A stretch of DNA of 64,000 nt from Melioribacter sp051488685. Lineage in GTDB: Bacteria > Bacteroidota > Ignavibacteria > Ignavibacteriales > Melioribacteraceae. A program made the translations under genes and the position numbers. The stretch covers positions 171,750-235,749 of the forward strand of contig NZ_JBPSEH010000008.1 in NCBI RefSeq assembly GCF_051488685.1. Reading direction: 5' to 3'. Of this stretch, positions 25,176 through 33,612 are shown one piece after another. Positions within the stretch are counted from its first letter, which is position 1; the number at the start of each line of letters is the position of its first letter. The notes beneath the pieces were generated by a model. It was given only the letters and a program-made list of their open reading frames with translations. It was not told the origin of the DNA and ran no database searches.

Positions 25176-26330
25176 ATGAAAGACTTTAAAGCATTACAGC
25201 AGCAGTACGAAATTGACGTTTATCCAATGAGAGATGTTGTATTCGTTAGAGGAAAAAATTCAAGATTGTGGGACGACAGGGGAAATGAATACATCGATTT
25301 ATCTTCCGGAATCAGCGTAGCTAATATTGGTCATTCCAACGAAAAAGTAGCACAAGCAATATCCGAGCAGGCGCAGACTTTAATTACATGTGCCAATACA
25401 TTTTACAACGACAAGAAAGCTCTATTTCTGGAAAAACTTTTTTCTGTCGTACCTAAAAATCTAAAGAAAGCATTTTTAACTAATTCCGGCACTGAAGCAA
25501 TCGAAGCTGCTATCAAGTTTGCCCGATTTACCACAAAAAAGAAAAAATTTATAGCAGCAATGAAAGGATTTCACGGCCGGACGATGGGTGCTCTCAGTGC
25601 TACATTTAAAAAAGAATACAGGGAAGCATTTGAACCTCTGGTGCCCGGCTTTTCTTTTGTGCCTTACAATAATTTTGAAAAATTAGCAGAAGCTATTGAC
25701 GAGGACACTGCCGGAGTCATTCTTGAACTTGTGCAGGGAGAAGGTGGAATTAATATAGGCGATAAAGAATATTTTCAAAAAGTACGTAAGCTTTGCGATG
25801 AAAAAAATATTTTACTCATAATAGACGAAATCCAAACCGGCTTTTGCAGAACCGGCAAAATGTTTGCTATCGAACATTATGGAATTGAAGCCGATATGAT
25901 GACCCTTGCAAAATCGATTGCTGGCGGTTTCCCGATGGGTGCTGTGCTCTGTTCAGATAAAATTCAAATCGAAAGAGGTAAACACGGTTCGACTTTCGGA
26001 GGCAATCCTCTGGCTTGCGCCGCCGGAATAGCTGCCATCGATTTCATGGTGGAAAATAAATTATGGGAAGCATCGACAGCAAAAGGAAATTATTTCAGAG
26101 AAAAGCTCGAAAAATATCAACTCTCTAAAGTAAGAGAAATCAGGCAAATCGGTTTAATGATCGGTATTGAATTGAAAGAAAAAGTTCAATCCTACATTGT
26201 TGAATTACTGTCGCAAGGAGTCGTTACGCTGCCTGCAGGCACAACCGTTTTGAGATTACTTCCGCCACTTACAATCGATTATGCCGACCTCGACACAGCA
26301 GCTGAAAAAATTGCCAAAGTATTGGCTTAA
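25176..26330 (+). CDS. lysJ: LysW-aminoadipate semialdehyde aminotransferase LysJ
   Basis: A 384-residue class III PLP aminotransferase of the ArgD/LysJ group. Visible marks are TNSGTEAIEAAIKFARFTT, FHGRTMGALSATFK, the PLP Asp in LLIIDEIQTGFCRTG, the Schiff-base Lys in MTLAKSIAGGFPMGAV, and HGSTFGGNPLAC. It transfers an amino group from glutamate to the LysW-bound semialdehyde, giving LysW-lysine. Context favours LysJ over ArgD, though one enzyme may serve both. A terminator directly follows, so the operon ends here without lysK. Confidence 0.92.
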   Translation: MKDFKALQQQYEIDVYPMRDVVFVRGKNSRLWDDRGNEYIDLSSGISVANIGHSNEKVAQAISEQAQTLITCANTFYNDKKALFLEKLFSVVPKNLKKAFLTNSGTEAIEAAIKFARFTTKKKKFIAAMKGFHGRTMGALSATFKKEYREAFEPLVPGFSFVPYNNFEKLAEAIDEDTAGVILELVQGEGGINIGDKEYFQKVRKLCDEKNILLIIDEIQTGFCRTGKMFAIEHYGIEADMMTLAKSIAGGFPMGAVLCSDKIQIERGKHGSTFGGNPLACAAGIAAIDFMVENKLWEASTAKGNYFREKLEKYQLSKVREIRQIGLMIGIELKEKVQSYIVELLSQGVVTLPAGTTVLRLLPPLTIDYADLDTAAEKIAKVLA

Positions 26331-26334
26331 AAAA

Positions 26335-26394
26335 AAGAGGCTTTCTCTTTAATTATCATTCAAAAATTCATATCGAGAAAGCCTTCTCTTTTTA
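26335..26394 (+). terminator. Terminator of the lysine operon
   Basis: AGGCTTTCTC (26338-26347) pairs perfectly with GAGAAAGCCT (26375-26384), loop 27 nt, followed by TCTCTTTTT. It starts within a few bases of the lysJ stop. Confidence 0.75.
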
Positions 26395-26461
26395 ATTGAG
26401 ATACTTTGACTTTATACCCACTTTTAACTTATTTTACTGAATAAAAAAATAAGATTTATCA

Positions 26462-26830
26462 ATGTTATTAGATTATCTTCCAATTTTTCTTGTACTTGCT
26501 TTTTCTATAATAGTAAGTCTTGCAATAGTTTTTTCCTCGCGGTTATTCGGCCCATATCGACCCAATAAAGTTAAAACCATGTCGTATGAAAGTGGAAAAG
26601 ACCCCGTTGGAAGCACCCACGAGCGAATTTCTGTTAAGTACTATCTCGTAGCTATGTTGTTTATTATTTTTGACATTGAAGTTATTTACGTTTATCCGTG
26701 GGCTGTTGAATTCAGGAACATGTTTCAGTCTCACGGATTATTTGCCTTTATGCCGATGTTTATATTTTTAATTGTACTTGAGCTCGGTTATCTCTACATT
26801 CTTATGAAAGGAGGATTGAAATGGGATTAG
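26462..26830 (+). CDS. nuoA: NADH-quinone oxidoreductase subunit A
   Basis: A 122-residue membrane subunit of complex I with three transmembrane helices and the conserved KTMSYESGKDPVGSTHERISVKYYLVAMLFIIFDIEVIYVYPWA stretch typical of NuoA/ND3. First gene of the nuoABCDEF block. A TTTG at 26405-26408 and TATTTTAC 21 bp later could be its promoter, but the match is weak. Overlaps nuoB by 10 bp. Confidence 0.96.
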   Translation: MLLDYLPIFLVLAFSIIVSLAIVFSSRLFGPYRPNKVKTMSYESGKDPVGSTHERISVKYYLVAMLFIIFDIEVIYVYPWAVEFRNMFQSHGLFAFMPMFIFLIVLELGYLYILMKGGLKWD

Positions 26831-27333
26831 AAGCCAAGTTGACTAAAGATGGATTTATTACAACGACTATAGATGCTATTATTGCATGGGCTCGTAAAAG
26901 TTCTGTTTGGCCAATGCCTATGGGCATTTCATGTTGTGCCATTGAAATGATTGCCTCGGCAGATCCGAAATACGACCTGGCACGTTTTGGTTCGGAAGTT
27001 ATGAGATTTACACCGCGCCAGTGTGATTTGATGATCGTAGCCGGTACCGTTACTTATAAAATGGCACAGGTGGTTAGAAGAATTTATGACCAGATGCCCG
27101 AACCAAAATGGGTAATTGCTATGGGTGCTTGTACTTCATCCGGCGGAATGTATCGTTCATATAACGTTGTTCAGGGTATCGACCAGTTTCTGCCCGTCGA
27201 CGTCTACACTGCTGGGTGCCCACCAAGACCCGAAAATTTGATTAATGCAGTTATGACAATTCAAAAGAAAATTGGAAATACCCGCGCAAGGGATTTTCAG
27301 GATAAACCATTATTAGAACTTCAGAATAGATAA
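26821..27333 (+). CDS. nuoB: NADH-quinone oxidoreductase subunit B
   Basis: A 170-residue subunit that holds the last iron-sulfur cluster (N2) before quinone. Cluster ligands are seen in SCCAIEM, MGACTSSGG and TAGCPPRPE. RFGSEVMRFTPRQCDLMIVAGTV is a family hallmark. It works at the base of the peripheral arm with NuoD. A good AAAGGAGG lies before the ATG, inside the end of nuoA. Confidence 0.97.
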   Translation: MGLEAKLTKDGFITTTIDAIIAWARKSSVWPMPMGISCCAIEMIASADPKYDLARFGSEVMRFTPRQCDLMIVAGTVTYKMAQVVRRIYDQMPEPKWVIAMGACTSSGGMYRSYNVVQGIDQFLPVDVYTAGCPPRPENLINAVMTIQKKIGNTRARDFQDKPLLELQNR

Positions 27334-27334
27334 T

Positions 27335-27826
27335 ATGGATCAAAAAAGTATTACCTCAAAAATCAAAGAAAAATTTGGAGAATCGGTTTTTGAAATTACT
27401 GAATTCAGAGGCGATGTTTCAATATCTGTCGATCCGAATAAGATAGTTGAGATAGCGGAATTTCTAAAAAACGACGACGACCTTCAATTTGTGATGTGTA
27501 AAGACATCACGGCAATCGACTGGGCTACCCGAAAGAATCGATTTACAGTAGTTTATCACGTTTACTCGTTTAAGAATAATTTTAATCTCAGAATTAAGGC
27601 AACGATTTCTCAGGATCCACCTTCAATTGATTCTGTAACTTCTGTATGGCGAAGCGCAAACTGGTACGAACGAGAAACTTATGATATGTATGGAATAAAT
27701 TTTCGAAATCATAACGACTTAAGAAGAATTTATATGCCCGAAGGATTTGAATATCATCCTCTGCGCAAAGAATTTCCTGTATTAGGAATACCGGGCTCAT
27801 TACCACTTCCAGAAAAACCAGAATAA
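27335..27826 (+). CDS. nuoC: NADH-quinone oxidoreductase subunit C
   Basis: A 163-residue 30-kDa-type subunit. The signature WRSANWYERETYDMYGINFRNHNDLRRIYMPEGFEYHPLRKEFPV is present. NuoC is separate from NuoD here, unlike the fused form of enterobacteria. It starts one base after the nuoB stop and ends 2 bp before nuoD. Confidence 0.96.
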   Translation: MDQKSITSKIKEKFGESVFEITEFRGDVSISVDPNKIVEIAEFLKNDDDLQFVMCKDITAIDWATRKNRFTVVYHVYSFKNNFNLRIKATISQDPPSIDSVTSVWRSANWYERETYDMYGINFRNHNDLRRIYMPEGFEYHPLRKEFPVLGIPGSLPLPEKPE

Positions 27827-27828
27827 CT

Positions 27829-29079
27829 ATGACTAGTAACAAAAAGGTTTATACAGACGAAAAGATTTTAAAGAAATTAATGGAAGATTCGAATATAACC
27901 ATCGAAGACGCTCTCGAAAACGAGATGGTTATTAATATGGGTCCTCAACATCCTGCAACGCATGGAGTGCTCAGATTGGTACTGCGAATTGATGGCGAAA
28001 CAGTCGTTAATTGCGTCCCTGAACTTGGATATCTCCATCGTGGATACGAAAAGATGGCTGAGGAGATGAGTTATATCGAATTTATTCCACATACCGACCG
28101 CCTCGACTATACTGCCACAATGTGCAATAACGTTGCCTATGTTCTGGCAGTTGAAAAGTTACTGGGAATCGAAGCTCCGAAACGTGCACAATATATTCGT
28201 ATGATGGTTGCAGAATTATCGCGTATTGCTGCTCATATGGTAGCTATCGGTACCTACGCAATGGATGTGGGCGCAGTTACTATGGTTATGTGGACTTTCC
28301 GTGAAAGAGAAAAAATTCAAAATATATTCGATCGCCTTGCCGGAGCTCGCTTTACGACCAGCTATACAAGAATTGGAGGAGTGGCTGCTGATGCTGATGA
28401 AGAGACTCTGAAAATGGTGCGTGATTTTCTTGACCAGTTCCACCCGGCGCTCGAAGAAATGGACAAGCTTTTGCTTTCCAACAAAATTTTTATCGACCGT
28501 CTTGAAGGAATCGGTGTGCTGAGTAAAGAAGATGCAATCGAATTGGGTGTTACAGGCCCAAATCTTAGAGCTTCGGGAGTGGCTTATGATGTTCGCCGGG
28601 CTAAACCATATCTGTTTTATGACGAAATCGATTTTAATATTCCTGTATATACCGAAGGCGACTGCCTTGCTCGTTATTTTTTGAGAGGCGACGAAGTACG
28701 CGAGAGCGTCAAAATTCTTTATCAAATTCTTGATAAAATGCCTTCAGGTGAAATTATGGCTAACGATCCTAAGCATGTATTGCCTCATAAAACTGAAATC
28801 TATACAAAGATGGAAGAACTGATTCACGATTTCATGATTATTAATTATGGCATCAACCCTCCTGAAGGCGACGTCTTCTTTTCGGCAGAAAATCCAAAAG
28901 GCGAATTGGGATTCTATATTGTAAGTAACGGCAAAGGTAATCCCTGGAAATTGAAAATTCGCTCTCCTTCATTCTGCAACTTGCAGGCAATTGCTCAGCT
29001 TTGCAAAGGAGCAATGATATCGGACGTTATTGCTATAATTGGAAGTCTCGACCCCGTAATGGGCGAAGCTGATAAATAA
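27829..29079 (+). CDS. nuoD: NADH-quinone oxidoreductase subunit D
   Basis: A 416-residue 49-kDa-type subunit that forms the quinone pocket with NuoB. It shows NMGPQHPATHGVLRLVLRIDGE, ELGYLHRGYEKMAE, the helix region RLDYTATMCNN, and the C-terminal PVMGEADK end (close to the usual VMGEVDR). About 30 extra residues precede the conserved part, which is common in this subunit. Confidence 0.97.
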   Translation: MTSNKKVYTDEKILKKLMEDSNITIEDALENEMVINMGPQHPATHGVLRLVLRIDGETVVNCVPELGYLHRGYEKMAEEMSYIEFIPHTDRLDYTATMCNNVAYVLAVEKLLGIEAPKRAQYIRMMVAELSRIAAHMVAIGTYAMDVGAVTMVMWTFREREKIQNIFDRLAGARFTTSYTRIGGVAADADEETLKMVRDFLDQFHPALEEMDKLLLSNKIFIDRLEGIGVLSKEDAIELGVTGPNLRASGVAYDVRRAKPYLFYDEIDFNIPVYTEGDCLARYFLRGDEVRESVKILYQILDKMPSGEIMANDPKHVLPHKTEIYTKMEELIHDFMIINYGINPPEGDVFFSAENPKGELGFYIVSNGKGNPWKLKIRSPSFCNLQAIAQLCKGAMISDVIAIIGSLDPVMGEADK

Positions 29080-29112
29080 TTATTTTTGAATAGCTGTCGG
29101 GAATAAGTAAAT

Positions 29113-29586
29113 ATGAGTTTTAAATTTACCGAAGAAAATCTTAAACGAATAGAAAATGAACGGAAAAAATATCCCGAATCTTTAGCCGCTGTTATGCCGG
29201 CTATTTATATAGCCCAGGAACAAAACGGTTATATCACAAACGAAGTAATGGCCGAAATTGCCGATGTGCTCGGAATAGATAAAGTTGAGGTTCTGGGAGT
29301 TGTTACTTTTTATACTATGTTTCATACCAAACCTGTCGGTAAATATCATATTCAGGTTTGTACAAATGTCTCGTGTATGCTTCGAGGCGGTTACGAAATT
29401 TGGGAGCATATTAAAAGCAAGCTCGGAATTGACAATATGGAAGTTACTCCCGACGGAAAGTTCTCAATCGAAGAAGTAGAATGCATGGGTGCTTGTGGGT
29501 ATGCGCCAATGATTGCAATTAACGAAGATTATTATGAAAACTTGACTAAAGAAAAAGTAGAAGAAATTCTCAATTCTCTGAAATAA
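29113..29586 (+). CDS. nuoE: NADH-quinone oxidoreductase subunit E
   Basis: A 157-residue 24-kDa-type subunit with a [2Fe-2S] thioredoxin-like domain. The cluster Cys residues appear in CTNVSCMLRGG and VECMGACGYAPM. An N-terminal helical part (KKYPESLAAVMPAIYIAQEQNGYI) is normal. With NuoF it shows that this organism has the NADH-oxidising module. Confidence 0.96.
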   Translation: MSFKFTEENLKRIENERKKYPESLAAVMPAIYIAQEQNGYITNEVMAEIADVLGIDKVEVLGVVTFYTMFHTKPVGKYHIQVCTNVSCMLRGGYEIWEHIKSKLGIDNMEVTPDGKFSIEEVECMGACGYAPMIAINEDYYENLTKEKVEEILNSLK

Positions 29587-29603
29587 TTTTAGGTCTGTCA
29601 ATA

Positions 29604-30932
29604 ATGGAAAGAATTGTATTACCAGAAATACCGAATTTAAATCAAATTGATGTCTATCTAAAAAATGGCGGTTTCGAAGCAGCTAAAAAGGCTTTTTCTC
29701 AAACACCCGATGATATTATCGAACAGGTGAAAAAATCTGGATTGCGAGGAAGAGGCGGCGCAGCATTCTCAACAGGTTTGAAATGGAGCTTTATGCCCAA
29801 AACGACAGACTTACCCAAATATCTTTGCATTAATGGAGACGAAAGTGAACCAGGTTCTTTTAAAGATAGACAAATATTCGAATACAATCCTTTCCAGCTA
29901 ATTGAAGGAGCAATTATTGCGTGTTATGCAATAGGTGCGAAAATTGCTTACCTCTATATTCGCGGTGAATACCACAAATGGATTAAATTGATGCAACAGG
30001 CAATCGACACTGCTTACGATAAAGGATTTCTCGGTGAAAAAATGAGAACCACTTTCGGTGTCGATTTCCATTGTGATCTTTATATTCATAAAGGTGCTGG
30101 CGCATATATATGCGGTGAAGAGTCTTCATTAATGAATTCAATTGAAGGGAAAAGAGGGTATCCGCGTGTAAAACCGCCTTTCCCGGCTCAAAAAGGTTTA
30201 TGGGGCTGTCCCACAACAATTAATAACGTAGAAACAATTACAAACGTCCCCCCAATTATTTTGAAGGGATGGGAATGGTTCTCAAAAATCGGGGCACCAA
30301 AACATCCGGGTACTCTTCTATTTGGCATTAGTGGACATGTCAACAAGCCCGGTGTCTACGAACTGCCCACAGGTATTTTGTTAACTGAATTAATTTATGA
30401 TGTAGCAGGTGGAGTTCCTGGTAACAAGAAAATTAAATGTGTAATACCTGGGGGCTCGTCTATGCCACCACTCAGAGGCGATCAACTCGAAGGGATAAGA
30501 ATGGATGCCGAATCCCTTAAAGAAGCTGGTTCGGCTATTGGAACTGGTGGTGTCATAGTAATGGATGAAGATACGAATCTTCTCAAAGTTTTGTTAAGAA
30601 TTACACATTTTTATCATCACGAAAGCTGTGGCCAATGCACCCCCTGCCGTGAAGGTACAGGATGGATGGAAAAAATTCTTAAAAGAATTGACCAGGGCAA
30701 TGGTACATCTAAAGATCTGGATTTATTGGTCAGTGTGGCACAAAACATTGAAGGCAATACGATATGTGCACTTGGGGATGCGGCAGCATGGCCTGTTAAA
30801 TTTATGATTCAGAGATTTAGAGATGAATTTGAAAAGTATGTTAAACCTCAGGTTGTCATCCCTGTACCGAATAAAGTTCATTCAATGAGGTTTACTAAAA
30901 TTTCACTCGATAATATTGTATTAAAATCCTAA
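29604..30932 (+). CDS. nuoF: NADH-quinone oxidoreductase subunit F
   Basis: A 442-residue subunit that binds NADH, FMN and a [4Fe-4S] cluster. The NADH/FMN segments GLRGRGGAAFSTGLKW and YICGEESSLMNSIEGKRGYPRVKPPFP are clear, and the cluster is held by ESCGQCTPCREG plus a later Cys in GNTICALGDAAAWP. It is the last gene of this block. NuoG, which should follow, is absent; a flavodoxin-like gene comes next after 71 bp. Confidence 0.97.
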   Translation: MERIVLPEIPNLNQIDVYLKNGGFEAAKKAFSQTPDDIIEQVKKSGLRGRGGAAFSTGLKWSFMPKTTDLPKYLCINGDESEPGSFKDRQIFEYNPFQLIEGAIIACYAIGAKIAYLYIRGEYHKWIKLMQQAIDTAYDKGFLGEKMRTTFGVDFHCDLYIHKGAGAYICGEESSLMNSIEGKRGYPRVKPPFPAQKGLWGCPTTINNVETITNVPPIILKGWEWFSKIGAPKHPGTLLFGISGHVNKPGVYELPTGILLTELIYDVAGGVPGNKKIKCVIPGGSSMPPLRGDQLEGIRMDAESLKEAGSAIGTGGVIVMDEDTNLLKVLLRITHFYHHESCGQCTPCREGTGWMEKILKRIDQGNGTSKDLDLLVSVAQNIEGNTICALGDAAAWPVKFMIQRFRDEFEKYVKPQVVIPVPNKVHSMRFTKISLDNIVLKS

Positions 30933-31003
30933 ATATTTTACGCAATCTGCCAGAAGGACAGAGGGTATTAAAGTTTACTATAAAATTTTTTTCAGGGCAG
31001 GAG

Positions 31004-31558
31004 ATGGGCAAAGTACTTATCCTTTACTACAGCAAGGACGGCAGCACAGAAAAAATGGCTAAGTACGTTGCGGAAGGAGCTTTGCAAATTCCGGGCACCG
31101 AAATACGAATAAAGAACATTAACACAGCTTCGAGAGAAGATATAATCTGGTGCAATGGAGTTGCGGTAGGTTCGCCAACGCATCTGGGAATTTTATCTTC
31201 CGAAATGAAAAAATTCTGGGAAGATTTATTACCCGATTGGCAAAGGATCGATGGTAAAATTGGCTGCGCTTTTAGTTCTCAAGGGGGCTGGGGCGGTGGT
31301 GCAGAATTAACATGTATGTCGATTCTAACTGTTATGATGAACTTCGGATTTCTGGTATTCGGCGTTACCGACTATAGCGGGCATCAATTTACAGCACACT
31401 ATGGTGCAGTTCAAGCTGGCGAACCAAGACTCGATAAAGAAATTGAAGCATGCCGCCGCTTAGGAAGAAGACTGGCAGAATGGGTGGCCGTATACTTCGA
31501 TGGAAGAAAGGACCTTCATCCATTGAATAATCTATATAAGAGAAATCCATGGGATTGA
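31004..31558 (+). CDS. Flavodoxin/WrbA-like NAD(P)H:quinone oxidoreductase
   Basis: A 184-residue flavoprotein-like fold. The FMN phosphate loop is LILYYSKDGSTEKMAKYVAEG near residues 5-25. A WrbA-like second loop GSPTHLGILSSEMKKFWED and an aromatic SSQGGWGGGAELT segment follow. Proteins of this type reduce quinones with NAD(P)H in two-electron steps. It lies behind nuoF on the same strand, but a 71-bp gap makes co-transcription uncertain. The exact electron partner is unknown. Confidence 0.82.
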   Translation: MGKVLILYYSKDGSTEKMAKYVAEGALQIPGTEIRIKNINTASREDIIWCNGVAVGSPTHLGILSSEMKKFWEDLLPDWQRIDGKIGCAFSSQGGWGGGAELTCMSILTVMMNFGFLVFGVTDYSGHQFTAHYGAVQAGEPRLDKEIEACRRLGRRLAEWVAVYFDGRKDLHPLNNLYKRNPWD

Positions 31559-31692
31559 GTTTAAGGTGGTATTGACTATTCACAACTTTTTTTCATAATT
31601 TTTCTGCACAAATTTTTTGTGAATATGTTAATAAAACACCCTCATAAAACAAGCAGACTCTTTATCTCATCAGAACTCCTTCTATTGCGTCC

Positions 31693-31721
31693 TTGCCCTG
31701 ACCACTAATTTCATTATATTG
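31693..31721 (+). promoter_or_regulatory. Possible promoter of glmS
   Basis: TTG at 31693-31695, 18 bp, then TTATATTG at 31714-31721, one mismatch to TAnnTTTG. The glmS start is 41 bp downstream, with AGGAGA before it. No glmS ribozyme core is recognisable in this 204-bp gap. Confidence 0.35.
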
Positions 31722-31762
31722 AAATTCATTTTTATTTAATTAAAAACATAGGAGATCCATCT

Positions 31763-33595
31763 ATGTGTGGTATTGTTGGCTATATTGGCGACAAGAATTG
31801 TGTTCCTATTTTAATCGAAGGGCTCAAACGCCTGGAATATCGGGGTTACGACTCGGCCGGTATTGCAGTGGTCGGTCAGGACGAATGCAAAACAATTAAA
31901 ACTAAAGGAAAAGTCTCGGAATTAGAAAAAATTGTTTATTCGGAAAATATTTATGCCAACCTTGGCATCGGACATACACGCTGGGCTACACATGGTGAAC
32001 CGAGCGTTACAAATGCACATCCGCATAGCAATAATGAGAATACTCTTTTTGTTATTCACAACGGCATTATTGAAAATTACTCCACACTTAAAAAAAATTT
32101 AATAGATGAGGGTTACATATTTGTTAGTGAAACAGACACAGAAGTTCTGGCTCATCTTATCGATCATTACCTAAAATTGAAAAATAATTTATTTCAGGCA
32201 GTCAGGTATGCCCTTAACGAAATTGAGGGTACTTATGGATTGGCGGTGATTTACAAAGGAGAGCCAGATAAAATAGTAGTTGCTCGAAAAGGATCTCCTT
32301 TAGTAGTTGGCATCGGAAAAAACGAGAATTTCGTAGCCTCAGATGTAAATGCACTAATTGTTCATACTAGCCAGGTGATATATCTTGAGGACGGTGAAAT
32401 TGCAGAGGTCTACAAGGACCATTTTTCTGCTAAAACAATTCACGACGAAGAGATAATAAAAGAGATTCACAAGATTGAAATGAACGTCGATGAAATCACG
32501 AAAGGTGGATATCCACATTATATGCTAAAGGAGATTATGGAGCAACCCGATTCAATATTTAATTCGATGCGTGGTAGATTGCTACTCGAAGAAGGAATTT
32601 CCAAACTTGGCGGTCTACACGGTTATGAAGATAGAATTGCACGATCACAAAGGATCATTATTTCGGCTTGTGGAACATCGTGGCATGCCGGCTTAGTGGG
32701 CGAATATATGCTGGAAGAATATGCAGGTATTCCCGTAGAAGTTGAGTACGCATCGGAATTTCGTTATCGACGCCCGATAATTCGTCCTGAAGATACTGTC
32801 ATTTTTATATCGCAAAGCGGCGAAACCGCCGATACTTTAGCCTCGCTTAGAGAAGCCAAAAAAAAGGGAGCTCTTTGCCTGGGAGTTTGTAATGTTGTAG
32901 GCAGTTCAATTGCACGAGAAAGCAATGCCGGCGTTTATATTCACGCTGGTCCAGAAATCGGTGTAGCTTCAACAAAAGCATTTACATCTCAACTGGTGGT
33001 TCTGTCTTTGATAACATTGTTGCTTGCTCGCAAGAAAAATCTCAGCCTGCTTGAAGGTCAAAAAATAATACGCGAGTTGCAGTCCCTGCCGGATAAGGTG
33101 AAAAAAATATTGGAATCGAACGATCAGATCGAAAAAATTGCCGAAGAATATATGTCGTGCAGAAACTTTCTTTATCTTGGACGTGGGTACAATTTTCCTG
33201 TAGCGCTGGAAGGGGCGCTTAAATTGAAGGAAATTTCTTATATCCATGCCGAAGGATATCCCGCTGCAGAAATGAAGCACGGACCGATTGCATTGATTGA
33301 TGAAAATATGCCGGTGGTTTTTATTGCAACTAAGGATGCCGTTTATGATAAAGTTATAAGCAACATAGAAGAAGTTAAAGCTCGTAAAGGAAGAATTCTG
33401 GCTATTGTTAACGAAGAGGACGATTATATTGAAAAATTAGTCGACCACGTCATCAAAGTACCAAAAACGATTAATATGCTTCAACCGATTCTAAGTGTAA
33501 TACCACTTCAGCTGCTTGCTTATCACGTGGCTGTTAAGAAAGGATTGAATGTAGACCAACCAAGAAATTTGGCTAAAAGCGTAACTGTAGAATAA
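31763..33595 (+). CDS. glmS: Glutamine--fructose-6-phosphate aminotransferase
   Basis: Makes glucosamine-6-phosphate for peptidoglycan and LPS. The 610-residue length is standard. The N-terminal amidotransferase domain has Cys2 (MCGIVGYIGD), HTRWATHGEPS and FVIHNGIIENY. Two SIS sugar-isomerase domains follow (ISACGTSWHAGL and FISQSGETADTLASL in the first; LGRGYNFPVALEGALKLKEISYIHAEGY in the second). The C-terminus is NLAKSVTVE. A GGAGAT ribosome binding site precedes ATG. The next gene starts 17 bp on, hinting at an operon with the GTPase, arcC and argF. Confidence 0.97.
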   Translation: MCGIVGYIGDKNCVPILIEGLKRLEYRGYDSAGIAVVGQDECKTIKTKGKVSELEKIVYSENIYANLGIGHTRWATHGEPSVTNAHPHSNNENTLFVIHNGIIENYSTLKKNLIDEGYIFVSETDTEVLAHLIDHYLKLKNNLFQAVRYALNEIEGTYGLAVIYKGEPDKIVVARKGSPLVVGIGKNENFVASDVNALIVHTSQVIYLEDGEIAEVYKDHFSAKTIHDEEIIKEIHKIEMNVDEITKGGYPHYMLKEIMEQPDSIFNSMRGRLLLEEGISKLGGLHGYEDRIARSQRIIISACGTSWHAGLVGEYMLEEYAGIPVEVEYASEFRYRRPIIRPEDTVIFISQSGETADTLASLREAKKKGALCLGVCNVVGSSIARESNAGVYIHAGPEIGVASTKAFTSQLVVLSLITLLLARKKNLSLLEGQKIIRELQSLPDKVKKILESNDQIEKIAEEYMSCRNFLYLGRGYNFPVALEGALKLKEISYIHAEGYPAAEMKHGPIALIDENMPVVFIATKDAVYDKVISNIEEVKARKGRILAIVNEEDDYIEKLVDHVIKVPKTINMLQPILSVIPLQLLAYHVAVKKGLNVDQPRNLAKSVTVE

Positions 33596-33612
33596 ATAAA
33601 CAGAGGTGTAGT

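Noticed and set aside
31559..31762. glmS ribozyme upstream of glmS
   Set aside because: I could not recognise the conserved core or pseudoknot segments; the stretch looks like a plain promoter region.
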